Below are positions 44,932 to 55,825 of a stretch of DNA of 64,000 bases, piece by piece. The notes below the pieces were generated by a model. It ran no database searches and had not been told where the DNA came from. It worked only from the letters and a program-made list of their open reading frames with translations. The DNA is taken from the NCBI RefSeq assembly GCF_029983095.1, contig NZ_CP120467.1, positions 248,001 through 312,000 on the forward strand, written 5' to 3'. The DNA comes from Enterococcus montenegrensis. GTDB taxonomy: Bacteria; Bacillota; Bacilli; Lactobacillales; Enterococcaceae. How positions within the stretch are numbered: position 1 is the stretch's first letter; each line of letters opens with the position of its first letter. The translations under genes were made by a program, and so were the position numbers.

Positions 44932-45741
44932 GTGGTCAGCTTGTTTAAAAAGACATTAACTTTAAGTAATGGCAAACAAGTGACGAGCAAACGGTCATTT
45001 TTGCCAATTTATATTTTAATTACAGTAATCTTCATGTTTGTAGCAGCAGACGTAACGAATTTTTCATTTAGCACTTTAATTTTAAGAAGTAAACAGTTCT
45101 TTGTTATTATCGGCGACATGATTCCGCCAAATTGGAAATACATGAATCGGGTCTGGGGACCATTATTAGAAACAATTAAAATGTCATTGCTCGGGTCGAT
45201 TATCGGTTCGCTATTGGCGATTCCTTTTGCGGTATTATCTTCTATTAATATTGTTAAAAATCGGTTCGTTGCCGGTGTTTTCAAATTTATTTTGAGCGTA
45301 TTGCGGACATTGCCAACTTTAGTCGTTGCTTTGATTGCTACTTTCATTTTAGGTTTAGGGGCATTTGCCGGTACGATCGCTATCTTTATGTTTACCATTT
45401 CCTATGTTGGTAAAATTATGTACGAACAAATTGAAACAATTGATATGCGAACTTTTGAAGCGATGGAATCTTTTGGTTTAACTAAGATTCAAGCTTTCCG
45501 ATATAGCATTTTACCAGAAATTTTACCTAATTATTTATCGACTTCAATCTTCTGTTTTGAAGGAAATGTCCGGTATGCGTCTATTTTAGGCTATGTTGGT
45601 GCCGGTGGTTTAGGTTTATTGTTAAATGAACGTTTAGGCTGGCGCGATTATGCCAGTGTTGGTTCCATTTTATTGATGTTAATTGTCACTGTTGCGCTAA
45701 TCGAGATGTTAAGTGAATACTTGCGTCAGAAATTAAAATAG
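44932..45741 (+). CDS. phnE: Phosphonate-type ABC transporter permease 1
   Basis: A 269-residue permease with a cytoplasmic N-terminus, about six membrane segments and the EAA loop (EQIETIDMRTFEAMESFGLTK). GNVRYASILGYVGAGGLGLLL near the C-terminus is typical of PhnE. The frame begins at GTG 44932, immediately after the phnC stop; TTG 44941 with GGTGG upstream is an equally possible start. It is one of two paralogous permeases that together form the channel. Confidence 0.92.
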   Translation: MVSLFKKTLTLSNGKQVTSKRSFLPIYILITVIFMFVAADVTNFSFSTLILRSKQFFVIIGDMIPPNWKYMNRVWGPLLETIKMSLLGSIIGSLLAIPFAVLSSINIVKNRFVAGVFKFILSVLRTLPTLVVALIATFILGLGAFAGTIAIFMFTISYVGKIMYEQIETIDMRTFEAMESFGLTKIQAFRYSILPEILPNYLSTSIFCFEGNVRYASILGYVGAGGLGLLLNERLGWRDYASVGSILLMLIVTVALIEMLSEYLRQKLK

Positions 45742-45750
45742 GGGGACGCC

Positions 45751-46560
45751 ATGAATACATTAGTAGAAAAACAATTGGCAAAAGAGCCCAATAAAAAAGT
45801 ACAATACGCTACGATTGCTTTAATCGTTGTCGGAATGTTTATCTGGTCGTTGACGGCCATTAAAATTAATAAAACCAGTACGGATGGCTCCCAAGTTGCC
45901 TTGAATATTTTAAAAGGGATTGTGACACCGGATCTGAATTTTCTTTTTGATTTCTCTAGTACTGGGGTTGCCTATTTATTATTTGAAACCATTTGTATCG
46001 GTTTTTTAGGAACTATTTTAGGTTCGATCTTTTCAATTCCGATTGCCTTTTTGATGTCACCTAGTATTATGCCTAAACCAGTTTACATTTTGACGCGCTT
46101 TTTGGTGGTCATTATCCGAACTGTGCCGGCTTTGGTTTATGGGTTGATGTTCGTACGGGTAACAGGGACGGGTCCTTTTGCTGGGGTAATGACGATGTCA
46201 GTCACTTCGATTGGGATGGTTTCTCGGCTTTATGTTGATGCAATTGAAACAATTGATACTGGCGTTTTGGAATCAATGACCTCAATTGGGGCTACGACCT
46301 TCGACAAAATCCGTTTTGGAATTTTACCGCAATTGCTAAGTAACTTTGTTTCGATTACGATTTATCGTTTTGATATGAATTTACGAGATGCGACGATTTT
46401 AGGTTTAGTTGGTGCCGGTGGTATTGGTTCGCCGTTGATGTTTGCTATTAACGGTTACAAGTGGAATCAAGTTGGCTCAATTTTAATCGGCTTAATCGTT
46501 TTAATCTTAATCGTTGAAGTCGTTTCAAATAAAATTCGTGCAAAATTAATTAATGGCTAA
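45751..46560 (+). CDS. phnE: Phosphonate-type ABC transporter permease 2
   Basis: The second permease, 269 residues, starts 9 bases after the first. Six membrane segments, the EAA loop (DAIETIDTGVLESMTSIGATTFDK) and RDATILGLVGAGGIGSPL match PhnE. The first and second permeases are diverged paralogues, as in many Firmicutes phn operons. RBS is GGGGGAC. A strong terminator follows, ending the operon. Confidence 0.92.
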   Translation: MNTLVEKQLAKEPNKKVQYATIALIVVGMFIWSLTAIKINKTSTDGSQVALNILKGIVTPDLNFLFDFSSTGVAYLLFETICIGFLGTILGSIFSIPIAFLMSPSIMPKPVYILTRFLVVIIRTVPALVYGLMFVRVTGTGPFAGVMTMSVTSIGMVSRLYVDAIETIDTGVLESMTSIGATTFDKIRFGILPQLLSNFVSITIYRFDMNLRDATILGLVGAGGIGSPLMFAINGYKWNQVGSILIGLIVLILIVEVVSNKIRAKLING

Positions 46561-46566
46561 AAGTAA

Positions 46567-46600
46567 GGGCGATGACATTTTTTATGTCATCGCCTTTTTT
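46567..46600 (+). terminator. Terminator of the phn operon
   Basis: GGCGATGACAT (46568-46578) pairs with ATGTCATCGCC (46584-46594), followed by six T residues. Confidence 0.92.
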
Positions 46601-46724
46601 GTGAAATTACCCATAACGAGTTTCTTCCTATATATAAATTGACTAAGCTTCAAAGGATAAAATGTCCTCAGATTAGCCAGTCTATTTTTTGCACATTACA
46701 TCCTTGCTTGTGCTATTGCCTGGA

Positions 46725-47288
46725 TTATCCTCTTTGAAGTGAGAATAGATGAATAAATTCTTCTGTCACCATCTGTACTTGAGGTGCAATCATTTTGAAA
46801 GATTCGTTGATGTCGATGAACTGATTGTTGCTATCAAACATTTCTTTGGCGATGTTTAGCGGTGGGTTGACAGACATGTTATACATATTCAAACCTTGGG
46901 TAACCAACTTCATTGCAAGTAATCCTTGGAAACCACCGTGCCCTCCGTAGACCATGATGCTAACGGGTTTGTGTTGCCATTCTTCATATAAAAAATCTAG
47001 CGCGTTTTTCATCACGGCAGGATACCCCCAATTGTATTGTGGGAAGAGTAAAACAAAACCGTCATAATTTTTAATTAGGGCGCTCCATCGTTTTGTATGT
47101 GCTTGTTGATAATGCCCTTTTGCAGGAATTTGTGGCTCATCAAGAAAAGGTAAATTGATTTTAGCTAAATCAATAATATCAACCATTAGCGCATCGTGTT
47201 TCATTTTGTCTTGTACCCAACGTGCGATATCGCCACCAATGCGATTAGGGCGATTGCTGCCTAAAATGATACCAATCTTTTTAACCAT
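46725..47288 (-). CDS. NADPH-dependent FMN reductase family protein
   Basis: A 187-residue flavodoxin-fold protein: GIILGSNRPNRIGGDIARWV (FMN phosphate loop), FPQYNWGYPAVMKNALDFLYEEW and YGGHGGFQGLLAMKL. Members reduce FMN, quinones, azo compounds or chromate. It is divergent from a MarR regulator across a 15-bp palindrome, so it is probably repressed by MarR and induced by a quinone-like or oxidative signal, as for other such pairs. Confidence 0.87.
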   Translation of the reverse strand: MVKKIGIILGSNRPNRIGGDIARWVQDKMKHDALMVDIIDLAKINLPFLDEPQIPAKGHYQQAHTKRWSALIKNYDGFVLLFPQYNWGYPAVMKNALDFLYEEWQHKPVSIMVYGGHGGFQGLLAMKLVTQGLNMYNMSVNPPLNIAKEMFDSNNQFIDINESFKMIAPQVQMVTEEFIHLFSLQRG

Positions 47289-47313
47289 TTGCTCATCTCA
47301 TTTCAATTTGTTA

Positions 47314-47328
47314 TGTGCAACTTGCACA
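47314..47328. promoter_or_regulatory. Candidate MarR operator
   Basis: TGTGCAA-C-TTGCACA is a perfect 7+1+7 palindrome midway between the divergent reductase and marR starts (25 and 37 bases away). It is ideally placed to control both promoters. Confidence 0.65.
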
Positions 47329-47349
47329 CAATAAATTGTAGTTGATGTG

Positions 47350-47358
47350 TGCTATAAT
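47350..47358 (+). promoter_or_regulatory. Extended -10 promoter of marR
   Basis: TGC followed by a perfect TATAAT (47353-47358). Transcription would start about 7 bases later, at or next to the ATG at 47366, so the mRNA may be leaderless. No clear -35 is seen at 17 bases. Confidence 0.55.
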
Positions 47359-47365
47359 TGCAAAT

Positions 47366-47803
47366 ATGAAAACTGAAATATTTGATGCGCTTTTCACAAT
47401 TGTCAACTTCTTTAATGATCCCAGACACGATGCTAAACTTTTAAAGAAGGCAGGGATAAGCAATGATCAAAATTTATTACCAGTAGTTGTTCGTGTTGGT
47501 AAAAGTGGAACAATAAGTGTGGGAGAATTAGCAGCGCAATTAGGAAAAAATCATTCTTCGACAAGTAGACAGGTTGATAAATTTGTGGAAAAAGGCCTCT
47601 TACTTTCCTATCCAAGTAAAGAAGATAAGCGTGTTAGAATCGTAACCTTAACCGAAGACGGAAAAAAACTTTATACCCAATTGACTAACGCGAGAAGTGA
47701 AGTGATGGAGGAGTTGCTTACTCACTTTACTTATGATGAAGTAAAAGAGATTAGTGTTAGTCTACAAAAGTTAGCAAAAATATTAGCTGAAAAAAATAAA
47801 TAA
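47366..47803 (+). CDS. MarR-family transcriptional regulator
   Basis: A 145-residue winged-helix repressor: ISVGELAAQLGKNHSSTSRQVDKFVEKG is the recognition helix region and SKEDKRVRIVTLTEDGKKLY the wing. I choose ATG 47366 (MKTEIFDALF); the frame is open to 47342, but those codons hold the promoter. There is no Shine-Dalgarno site, consistent with a leaderless transcript. It likely represses itself and the divergent FMN reductase. Confidence 0.87.
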   Translation: MKTEIFDALFTIVNFFNDPRHDAKLLKKAGISNDQNLLPVVVRVGKSGTISVGELAAQLGKNHSSTSRQVDKFVEKGLLLSYPSKEDKRVRIVTLTEDGKKLYTQLTNARSEVMEELLTHFTYDEVKEISVSLQKLAKILAEKNK

Positions 47804-47815
47804 GCCGATTAAAAT

Positions 47816-47878
47816 ACGCTACGCCGCATAGACAAGAAAGAAATTAACCATTTCTAGTATGGACTTTGCGGTGTAGTG
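47816..47878 (+). terminator. Hairpin after marR
   Basis: ACGCTACGCCGCA (47817-47829) pairs with TGCGGTGTAGTGT (about 47867-47879) with G-U pairs around a loop of about 37 bases. There is no strong T tract, only CTCATTTTACG downstream. It may be a weak terminator or other structure. The stretch to the S10 promoter at 48036 shows no gene. Confidence 0.45.
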
Positions 47879-48035
47879 TGCTCATTTTACGTCAATTATT
47901 TTTAATAAAGCTAGTTGGCTATTTTTTATCCAGCGTAACAAGTTAATAGAAAAAACAGAGATTTTTTTTATTTTTAAAATGAAAGCCTTTGCAAATAAAA
48001 AGTGGTGAAAAGTGCATGAAATCAATAAAAAATCC

Positions 48036-48064
48036 TTGCCAACACTACTTAGATATACTATAAT
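48036..48064 (+). promoter_or_regulatory. Promoter of the S10-spc-alpha cluster
   Basis: TTGCCA (48036-48041) and a perfect TATAAT (48059-48064) with a 17-base spacer. Confidence 0.88.
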
Positions 48065-48070
48065 CATAAA

Positions 48071-48545
<475 letters not shown>

Positions 48546-48573
48546 TTAATCAAATTAAGATGGAGGTGTAATC

Positions 48574-49203
48574 ATGACCAAAGGAATCTTAGGGAAAAAA
48601 GTGGGAATGACTCAAATCTTCACTGAATCTGGTGAGTTAGTACCTGTAACAGTTGTTGAAGCTACTCCAAACGTAGTATTACAACTTAAAACAGTGGAAA
48701 ACGACGGCTATGAAGCAGTTCAAGTCGGTTACCAAGATATGCGTGAAGTTTTATCAAACAAACCTGCGCAAGGTCATGTTGCAAAAGCAAACACGGCTCC
48801 TAAGCGCTTCATTCGCGAATTCAAGGATGTTGAGCTAGAGGGCTTAGAAGTAGGATCAGAAATCAAAGTTGATATTTTCGAAGCTGGAGATGTCATCGAT
48901 GTAACTGGTACAACTAAAGGTAAAGGATTCCAAGGCGTAATCAAACGTCACGGCCAAAGCCGCGGACCAATGGCTCACGGTTCTCGTTATCACCGTCGTC
49001 CTGGTTCAATGGGTCCTGTAGCACCTAACCGGGTATTTAAAGGCAAACGTCTAGCAGGCCGCATGGGTGGCAACCGCGTAACAATCCAAAACTTGGAAGT
49101 TGTTCGTGTTGATGCTGAACGTAACGTAATCCTAATCAAAGGTAACGTTCCTGGCGCGAAAAAATCATTGATTACTATTAAATCTGCTGTGAAAGCAAAA
49201 TAA
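48574..49203 (+). CDS. rplC: 50S ribosomal protein L3
   Basis: 209 residues, with [16 protein letters not shown] at the N-terminus and the loop [19 protein letters not shown] that reaches toward the peptidyl transferase centre. It nucleates 50S assembly by binding the 3' end of 23S rRNA. RBS is GGAGGTG. Confidence 0.98.
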   Translation: MTKGILGKKVGMTQIFTESGELVPVTVVEATPNVVLQLKTVENDGYEAVQVGYQDMREVLSNKPAQGHVAKANTAPKRFIREFKDVELEGLEVGSEIKVDIFEAGDVIDVTGTTKGKGFQGVIKRHGQSRGPMAHGSRYHRRPGSMGPVAPNRVFKGKRLAGRMGGNRVTIQNLEVVRVDAERNVILIKGNVPGAKKSLITIKSAVKAK

Positions 49204-49231
49204 GTAAACTTAAGGAAGGAGGAACTTAGGA

Positions 49232-49855
49232 ATGCCGAATATTGCATTATTTAAACAAGATGGTAGCCAAAATGGCGAAATCACATTAAACGAAGAAATC
49301 TTCGGAATTGAACCAAATGAAAGTGTTGTCTACGATGCAATCATCATGCAACGCGCTTCATTACGACAAGGAACACACGCTGTGAAAAACCGTAGCGCAG
49401 TTCGAGGCGGTGGCCGTAAACCATGGCGCCAAAAAGGAACTGGTCGTGCTCGTCAAGGTTCAATCCGTTCACCACAATGGCGTGGCGGTGGCGTTGTCTT
49501 TGGACCAACTCCACGTTCATACAGCTACAAACTTCCTAAAAAAGTTCGTCGCTTAGCAATGAAATCTGTTTTATCAGCAAAAGTTGCTGAAAACAAAATG
49601 GTTGCAGTTGATGCATTAAGCTTTGACGCACCAAAAACAAAAGAATTCAAACAAGTTTTAGCTAACTTGTCAGTTGATTCTAAAGTATTAGTTGTACTTG
49701 AAGCAGACAACGACTTTGCTGCTTTATCAGCTCGTAACTTACCAAACGTGACTGTTGTTACTTCAAACAACGTATCTGTATTGGACGTAGTTTCAAGCGA
49801 TAAATTGTTAGCAACTCAAGCTGCTCTGACTCAAATTGAGGAGGTGCTTGCATAA
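49232..49855 (+). CDS. rplD: 50S ribosomal protein L4
   Basis: 207 residues. The extended loop [19 protein letters not shown] lines the exit tunnel near the macrolide site and looks wild type. L4 is a known repressor of the S10 operon in other bacteria. RBS is AAGGAGGA; its stop overlaps the rplW start by one base. Confidence 0.98.
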   Translation: MPNIALFKQDGSQNGEITLNEEIFGIEPNESVVYDAIIMQRASLRQGTHAVKNRSAVRGGGRKPWRQKGTGRARQGSIRSPQWRGGGVVFGPTPRSYSYKLPKKVRRLAMKSVLSAKVAENKMVAVDALSFDAPKTKEFKQVLANLSVDSKVLVVLEADNDFAALSARNLPNVTVVTSNNVSVLDVVSSDKLLATQAALTQIEEVLA

Positions 49856-50145
49856 TGAACTTACTAGACGTTATCAAACGCCCAGTGATCACTGAAAAAT
49901 CTATGCTTGCCATGGATGACAAGAAATACACTTTCGAAGTGGACACTAAAGCGAACAAAACTTTAGTAAAACAAGCAGTTGAAGCTGCTTTTGACGGTGT
50001 TAAAGTGAAAAACGTTAATATCGTGAACGTGCGTCCAAAATTCAAACGCATGGGCAAATATGCAGGATACACAAAGAAACGTCGCAAAGCGATCGTTACT
50101 TTAACTGAAACATCAAAAGAAATTACAATTTTCGAAGCTGAATAA
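49855..50145 (+). CDS. rplW: 50S ribosomal protein L23
   Basis: 96 residues, with [12 protein letters not shown] and the tunnel-exit loop [21 protein letters not shown]. It is the docking site for trigger factor and SRP at the tunnel exit. The ATG overlaps the rplD stop (TAATG), giving coupled translation. Confidence 0.97.
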   Translation: MNLLDVIKRPVITEKSMLAMDDKKYTFEVDTKANKTLVKQAVEAAFDGVKVKNVNIVNVRPKFKRMGKYAGYTKKRRKAIVTLTETSKEITIFEAE

Positions 50146-50182
50146 GCATTAAATTCTACTACTAAATAGGAGGGAAACAGGC

Positions 50183-51016
50183 GTGGCAATTAAAAAGTAC
50201 AAACCTACCTCAAATGGTCGCCGTAACATGACAAGCTCTGATTTTGCTGAGATTACAACAAGCACTCCAGAGAAAACTTTGTTGGCACCGTTGAAAAACA
50301 ATGCCGGTCGTAACAACAACGGTCGTATCACTGTACGTCACCAAGGCGGCGGTCACAAGCGTCAATACCGCGTAATCGACTTCAAACGTAACAAAGATAA
50401 CGTTGTTGCTACTGTTAAAACAATCGAGTATGATCCAAACCGTTCTGCTAACATCGCGTTAGTACATTATTCAGACGGTGTTAAAGCTTACATCTTAGCT
50501 CCAAAAGGCTTAGAAGTAGGTATGACAGTGGTTTCTGGTCCAGAAGCTGATATCAAAGTTGGGAATGCATTACCACTTGCAAACATCCCAGTTGGTACTG
50601 TTATCCACAACATCGAAATGAAACCAGGTAAAGGCGGACAATTAATCCGTTCAGCTGGTACAAGCGCTCAAGTATTAGGTAAAGAAGGCAAATATGTCTT
50701 AATCCGCTTAAACTCAGGCGAAGTACGTATGATCTTAGCGACTTGCCGTGCAACAATTGGTTCTGTTGGTAACGAACAACACGAATTGATTAACATTGGT
50801 AAAGCTGGTCGTTCTCGTTGGATGGGTAAACGTCCTACAGTTCGTGGTAGCGTAATGAACCCTAACGATCACCCACACGGTGGTGGTGAAGGTAAAGCTC
50901 CAATCGGACGTAAAGCTCCAGTATCACCTTGGGGTCAACCTGCATTGGGTTACAAAACACGTAATAAAAAAGCTGCTTCAGACAAACTTATCGTACGTCG
51001 TAGCAAAGCTAAATAA
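50183..51016 (+). CDS. rplB: 50S ribosomal protein L2
   Basis: 277 residues from GTG 50183 (AGGAGGG upstream). [19 protein letters not shown] and the [16 protein letters not shown] loop, with the conserved His near the peptidyl transferase centre, are present. It stabilises the subunit interface. Confidence 0.98.
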   Translation: MAIKKYKPTSNGRRNMTSSDFAEITTSTPEKTLLAPLKNNAGRNNNGRITVRHQGGGHKRQYRVIDFKRNKDNVVATVKTIEYDPNRSANIALVHYSDGVKAYILAPKGLEVGMTVVSGPEADIKVGNALPLANIPVGTVIHNIEMKPGKGGQLIRSAGTSAQVLGKEGKYVLIRLNSGEVRMILATCRATIGSVGNEQHELINIGKAGRSRWMGKRPTVRGSVMNPNDHPHGGGEGKAPIGRKAPVSPWGQPALGYKTRNKKAASDKLIVRRSKAK

Positions 51017-51058
51017 GGTTTTTGACCATGTGGTCTACATTTTGGAAGGAGGTTCACC

Positions 51059-51337
51059 ATGGGTCGTAGTTTAAAGAAGGGGCCTTTCGTCGATGAACAC
51101 TTGATGAAAAAGGTCGAAGCACAACAAGGTGCCGAAAAGAAAAAAGTCATCAAAACTTGGTCACGTCGTTCAACAATTTTTCCGAATTTTATCGGTTTCA
51201 CGATTGCTGTCTATGACGGACGCAAACATGTCCCAGTTTACATTCAAGAAGACATGGTAGGACATAAATTAGGTGAATTTGCACCAACCAGAACTTATCG
51301 CGGGCACGCTGCCGACGATAAGAAAACAAGACGTTAA
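51059..51337 (+). CDS. rpsS: 30S ribosomal protein S19
   Basis: 92 residues, [16 protein letters not shown] to the basic tail KKTRR. It sits in the 30S head near S13 and contacts tRNA through bridges. RBS is GGAAGGAGG. Confidence 0.98.
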   Translation: MGRSLKKGPFVDEHLMKKVEAQQGAEKKKVIKTWSRRSTIFPNFIGFTIAVYDGRKHVPVYIQEDMVGHKLGEFAPTRTYRGHAADDKKTRR

Positions 51338-51359
51338 TATTTGAGGGGAGGATATCATC

Positions 51360-51707
51360 ATGGCAGAACAAATTACAAAAGCTAAAGCAACTGCGAAAAC
51401 AATTCGCGTATCTCCTCGCAAATCTCGTCTAGTGATTGATTTAATTAGAGGTAAAAGCGTTGCTGATGCAATTGCAATCTTAAAGTTCACACCAAATAAA
51501 GCTGCCGGAATCATCGAAAAAGTTTTGATGTCAGCAGTTGCGAATGCAGAAAACAACTTTGACTTAGATGTTGAAAACTTAGTTGTTTCCGAAGCCTTTG
51601 TTAACGAAGGACCAACAATGAAACGTTTCCGTCCACGGGCTAAAGGTTCAGCTTCACCAATCAACAAACGTACAAGTCATATCACTGTAGTCGTATCAGA
51701 AAAATAA
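51360..51707 (+). CDS. rplV: 50S ribosomal protein L22
   Basis: 115 residues. The beta-hairpin ([20 protein letters not shown]) extends into the exit tunnel opposite L4; changes there give macrolide resistance elsewhere, but it looks normal here. RBS is GGGGAGG. The rpsC start follows after 13 bases. Confidence 0.98.
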   Translation: MAEQITKAKATAKTIRVSPRKSRLVIDLIRGKSVADAIAILKFTPNKAAGIIEKVLMSAVANAENNFDLDVENLVVSEAFVNEGPTMKRFRPRAKGSASPINKRTSHITVVVSEK

Positions 51708-51720
51708 GGAGGGATAATCA

Positions 51721-52386
51721 GTGGGTCAAAAAGTACATCCAATTGGAATGCGTGTAGGCATCATCCGCGACTGGGATGCAAAATGGTATGCTGAAAAAGA
51801 GTATGCTGACTTCTTACACGAAGATTTGAAAATCCGTAAGTTTATCGCGACTAAATTAGCTGACGCTGCAGTTTCTACTGTTGAAATCGAACGTGCTGCT
51901 AACCGCGTGAACGTTTCTATCCACACTGCTAAACCAGGTATGGTAATTGGTAAAGGTGGTTCAGAAGTTGAAAACTTACGTAAACAATTAAACAGCTTAA
52001 CTGGCAAACGTATCCACATCAATATCGTGGAAATCAAAAAACCAGATTTAGATGCAAAATTAGTTGGTGAAGGAATTGCACGCCAATTAGAAAACCGGGT
52101 TGCGTTCCGTCGCGCTCAAAAACAAGCGATCCAACGTACAATGCGTTCAGGCGCTAAAGGGATCAAAACAATGGTATCTGGCCGTTTAAACGGTGCTGAT
52201 ATCGCTCGTAGCGAAGGCTACTCAGAAGGTACTGTTCCACTTCATACATTGCGTGCTGATATCGACTACGCTTGGGAAGAAGCAGATACTACCTACGGAA
52301 AATTAGGAGTTAAAGTGTGGATCTATCGTGGCGAAATCTTGCCAACGAAAAAGAACGCTCAAGACACTAAGAAAGGAGGGAAATAA
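51721..52386 (+). CDS. rpsC: 30S ribosomal protein S3
   Basis: 221 residues from GTG 51721 (AAGGAGGG upstream). The KH domain [18 protein letters not shown] and the C-terminal domain with [12 protein letters not shown] are present. It forms part of the mRNA entry channel and helicase site. rplP follows after 2 bases. Confidence 0.98.
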   Translation: MGQKVHPIGMRVGIIRDWDAKWYAEKEYADFLHEDLKIRKFIATKLADAAVSTVEIERAANRVNVSIHTAKPGMVIGKGGSEVENLRKQLNSLTGKRIHINIVEIKKPDLDAKLVGEGIARQLENRVAFRRAQKQAIQRTMRSGAKGIKTMVSGRLNGADIARSEGYSEGTVPLHTLRADIDYAWEEADTTYGKLGVKVWIYRGEILPTKKNAQDTKKGGK

Positions 52387-52388
52387 AC

Positions 52389-52823
52389 ATGTTAGTACCT
52401 AAACGTGTAAAACATCGTCGTGAATTCCGTGGTAAAATGCGCGGAGAAGCAAAAGGCGGTAAAGAGATTGCTTTTGGTGAATTCGGCTTACAAGCTGTTG
52501 AATCACATTGGATCACCAACCGTCAAATCGAAGCTTCACGTATCGCTATGACTCGTTACATGAAGCGTGGTGGGAAAGTGTGGATTAAAATTTTCCCTCA
52601 TAAATCATACACATCTAAAGCGATTGGCGTACGTATGGGTAAAGGTAAAGGGGCTCCTGAAGGTTGGGTTTCACCAGTTAAACGCGGTAAAATCATGTTT
52701 GAAATCGCCGGTGTTCCTGAAGAAGTTGCTCGTGAAGCATTACGTCTTGCTTCTCACAAATTACCAATGAAAACGAAGATCGTAAAACGTGAGGAAATGG
52801 GTGGTGAATCGAATGAAGGTTAA
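52389..52823 (+). CDS. rplP: 50S ribosomal protein L16
   Basis: 144 residues, [19 protein letters not shown] and [17 protein letters not shown]. It lies near the A site of the 50S subunit. The RBS (AAAGGAGGG) is inside the end of rpsC. The last 11 bases overlap rpmC. Confidence 0.98.
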   Translation: MLVPKRVKHRREFRGKMRGEAKGGKEIAFGEFGLQAVESHWITNRQIEASRIAMTRYMKRGGKVWIKIFPHKSYTSKAIGVRMGKGKGAPEGWVSPVKRGKIMFEIAGVPEEVAREALRLASHKLPMKTKIVKREEMGGESNEG

Positions 52824-53001
52824 AGAAATCAGAGAATTAACCACTGCCGAAATGCTTGATCAGGAAAAACAATTGAAAGAAGAATTGTTCAACTTGCGTT
52901 TCCAATTAGCAACCGGTCAATTAGAAAACACTGCACGTATCAAAGAAGTACGTAAATCGATTGCACGCATCAAAACTGTGTTGCGTGAACAAGCGAAGTA
53001 A
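52813..53001 (+). CDS. rpmC: 50S ribosomal protein L29
   Basis: 62 residues, [19 protein letters not shown], two-helix protein at the tunnel exit. I start at ATG 52813 (GGTGG upstream); the longer in-frame start at 52789 lies inside rplP and adds unrelated residues. It overlaps rplP by 11 bases. Confidence 0.97.
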   Translation: MKVKEIRELTTAEMLDQEKQLKEELFNLRFQLATGQLENTARIKEVRKSIARIKTVLREQAK

Positions 53002-53025
53002 TTGTGGAAGGAGGCCATTAGCGGT

Positions 53026-53289
53026 ATGACTGAAAGAAATCAACGTAAAGTTTACCAAGGTCGCGTGGTATCTGACAAAATGGATAAAACCATTACTGTC
53101 GTTGTAGAAACAAAGAAAAACCACCCTATCTACGGTAAACGCATGAACTACTCTAAGAAATACAAAGCGCACGATGAAAACAACGAAGCAAAAGTTGGCG
53201 ATATCGTGAAAATTATGGAAACTCGTCCATTATCTGCTACTAAACGTTTCCGTCTAGTAGAAATCGTTGAAAAAGCTGTAATTATCTAA
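53026..53289 (+). CDS. rpsQ: 30S ribosomal protein S17
   Basis: 87 residues, [25 protein letters not shown]-fold primary 16S rRNA binder. ATG 53026 has GGAAGGAGG upstream; an in-frame TTG-type start at 53002 would overlap that site. Confidence 0.97.
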   Translation: MTERNQRKVYQGRVVSDKMDKTITVVVETKKNHPIYGKRMNYSKKYKAHDENNEAKVGDIVKIMETRPLSATKRFRLVEIVEKAVII

Positions 53290-53310
53290 TTACACTTTGA
53301 AACTTGGTAG

Positions 53311-53709
<399 letters not shown>

Positions 53710-53743
53710 GAAAACCTATTTTAAAAGGAGGTGCGAAACAGTA

Positions 53744-54055
53744 ATGTTTATTAAAAAAGGCGACAAAGTCAAAGTTATCACTGGTAAAGACAAAAACAAA
53801 GAAGGCGTTGTTTTAGAAGCTTTCCCGAAAAAAGATAAAGTTGTAGTCGAAGGTGTTAACATCGTGAAAAAACACCAAAAACCTTCTCAAGCTGCTCCGC
53901 AAGGCGGAATCGTTGAAATGGAAGCTCCGATTCATGTATCAAATGTCATGATCATCGACCCATCAAACGGTGAAGCTACTCGGGTTGGCTACAAAGAAGT
54001 TGACGGTAAAAAAGTCCGCGTTTCCAAGAAAACCGGTGAAGTTTTAGATAAATAA
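53744..54055 (+). CDS. rplX: 50S ribosomal protein L24
   Basis: 103 residues with the KOW motif ([20 protein letters not shown]) at the N-terminus. It is an assembly initiator near the tunnel exit. RBS is AAAAGGAGG. Confidence 0.98.
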   Translation: MFIKKGDKVKVITGKDKNKEGVVLEAFPKKDKVVVEGVNIVKKHQKPSQAAPQGGIVEMEAPIHVSNVMIIDPSNGEATRVGYKEVDGKKVRVSKKTGEVLDK

Positions 54056-54078
54056 TTTAAGGAAGGAGGGGCAACTAA

Positions 54079-54618
54079 ATGAACCGCCTGAAAGAAAAAT
54101 ACTCAAAAGAAGTAGTTCCAGCTTTAATGGATAAATTCAATTATAATTCAGTGATGCAAGCACCAAAAGTTGAAAAGATTGTTATCAACATGGGTGTGGG
54201 TGATGCTGTTTCAAATGCGAAAAATTTAGATAAAGCAGTAGAAGAATTAACTTTAATCGCTGGTCAAAAACCATTGATTACAAAAGCTAAAAAATCTATT
54301 GCCGGCTTCCGTTTACGTGAAGGTATGCCAATCGGCGCCAAAGTTACTTTGCGCGGCGAACGCATGTATGAATTCTTAGACAAATTGGTAAGTGTTTCAC
54401 TACCACGTGTCCGTGACTTCCATGGTGTAAGTAAAAAATCATTCGATGGTCGCGGTAACTACACTTTAGGTATCAAAGAACAATTAATCTTCCCTGAAGT
54501 TGATTACGATTTGGTCGACAAAGTACGCGGGATGGACATCGTTATTGTGACAACAGCCAACACTGATGAAGAATCACGTGAATTGCTGACACAATTAGGC
54601 ATGCCATTCCAAAAATAA
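54079..54618 (+). CDS. rplE: 50S ribosomal protein L5
   Basis: 179 residues, [20 protein letters not shown], with KITVINMG-type core ([12 protein letters not shown]) and [20 protein letters not shown]. It binds 5S rRNA with L18 and contacts P-site tRNA. RBS is GGAAGGAGG. Confidence 0.98.
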   Translation: MNRLKEKYSKEVVPALMDKFNYNSVMQAPKVEKIVINMGVGDAVSNAKNLDKAVEELTLIAGQKPLITKAKKSIAGFRLREGMPIGAKVTLRGERMYEFLDKLVSVSLPRVRDFHGVSKKSFDGRGNYTLGIKEQLIFPEVDYDLVDKVRGMDIVIVTTANTDEESRELLTQLGMPFQK

Positions 54619-54636
54619 TTAAAGGAGGCGAACTAC

Positions 54637-54822
54637 GTGGCTAAAAAATCAATGATTGCTAAACAACAACGTCCTGCTAAACATTCAACACAAGCTTACA
54701 CTCGTTGCGAACGTTGCGGACGTCCACATTCAGTTTATCGTAAATTTAAACTTTGCCGTATTTGCTTCCGCGAACTTGCCTACAAAGGTCAAATTCCCGG
54801 CGTGAAGAAAGCTAGCTGGTAA
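54637..54822 (+). CDS. rpsN: 30S ribosomal protein S14, zinc-binding type
   Basis: 61 residues from GTG 54637 (AAAGGAGG upstream). Two CXXC pairs (CERCGRPH and CRICFREL) form the zinc site, so this is the short Zn-dependent form (type Z). A zinc-independent paralogue, if present, is outside the window. Confidence 0.97.
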   Translation: MAKKSMIAKQQRPAKHSTQAYTRCERCGRPHSVYRKFKLCRICFRELAYKGQIPGVKKASW

Positions 54823-54854
54823 ACAAATACTCGCATAAAGGAGGTAAAGAACCC

Positions 54855-55253
54855 ATGGTCATGACAGATCCAATCGCAGATTTTCTAACTCGCATTCGTA
54901 ATGCTAACATGGTTAAGCACGAATCTTTAGAAGTGCCTGCATCAAAAATCAAGCGTGACATCGCTGAAATCTTGAAAAACGAAGGTTTCATCCGTGATGT
55001 TGAATATATCGAAGATGACAAACAAGGCGTGATCCGTGTCTTCCTGAAATACGGCAAAAACGGTGAACGTGTTATCACTAACTTGAAACGTATCTCTAAA
55101 CCAGGCTTGCGTGCTTACGTTAAAGCTGACGAAGTACCAAAAGTATTAAATGGTTTAGGTATCGCCATTATCTCGACTTCTGACGGTGTAATCACTGATA
55201 AAGAAGCGCGTCAAAAAAATGTCGGCGGCGAAGTTGTCGCATACGTATGGTAA
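54855..55253 (+). CDS. rpsH: 30S ribosomal protein S8
   Basis: 132 residues, [23 protein letters not shown] 54855 is 10 bases from AAAGGAGG and is preferred over ATG 54861. It is a central-domain 16S rRNA binder and in E. coli the repressor of the spc operon. Confidence 0.98.
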   Translation: MVMTDPIADFLTRIRNANMVKHESLEVPASKIKRDIAEILKNEGFIRDVEYIEDDKQGVIRVFLKYGKNGERVITNLKRISKPGLRAYVKADEVPKVLNGLGIAIISTSDGVITDKEARQKNVGGEVVAYVW

Positions 55254-55282
55254 TATAATCTTTTACAAGGAGGTGTCTTTAA

Positions 55283-55819
55283 GTGAGTCGTATCGGTAAT
55301 AAAATCGTTGAATTGCCTGCTGGCGTTGAAGTTAAGCAAGATGGCAACAACATTACAGTCAAAGGTCCTAAAGGTGAACTTACACGTACTTTTTCTGCTG
55401 ACATTACTATGAATGTCGAAGGAAACGTTGTAACTTTCACTCGTCCAAATGACACAAAAGAAATGAAAACAATCCACGGAACAACTCGTGCCAACTTCAA
55501 CAACATGGTCGTAGGTGTTTCTGAAGGTTTCCAAAAAGCTCTTGAACTTATCGGGGTTGGTTACCGTGCCCAATTACAAGGCAAAAAATTAGTCTTAAAC
55601 GTGGGTTACTCTCACCCAGTTGAGATCGAAGCGCCAGCTGGCGTTGAAATCGAAGTTCCAGCGAACACACAAGTGATCGTTAAAGGAATCAACAAAGAAG
55701 TAGTTGGCGAATTAGCTGCGAACATTCGTGGTGTACGTCCTCCAGAACCTTACAAAGGCAAAGGGATCCGCTATGTTGGCGAATTCGTACGCCGTAAAGA
55801 AGGTAAAACTGGTAAATAA
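55283..55819 (+). CDS. rplF: 50S ribosomal protein L6
   Basis: 178 residues from GTG 55283 (AAGGAGG upstream), two homologous domains, [15 protein letters not shown] to [27 protein letters not shown]. It sits near the sarcin-ricin loop. An unusual 111-base structured gap follows before rplR. Confidence 0.98.
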   Translation: MSRIGNKIVELPAGVEVKQDGNNITVKGPKGELTRTFSADITMNVEGNVVTFTRPNDTKEMKTIHGTTRANFNNMVVGVSEGFQKALELIGVGYRAQLQGKKLVLNVGYSHPVEIEAPAGVEIEVPANTQVIVKGINKEVVGELAANIRGVRPPEPYKGKGIRYVGEFVRRKEGKTGK

Positions 55820-55825
55820 TAAAGG

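Noticed and set aside
45009-45398. 129-codon antisense ORF opposite phnE
   Set aside because: Shadow of a membrane protein gene with no ribosome binding site or recognisable domain.
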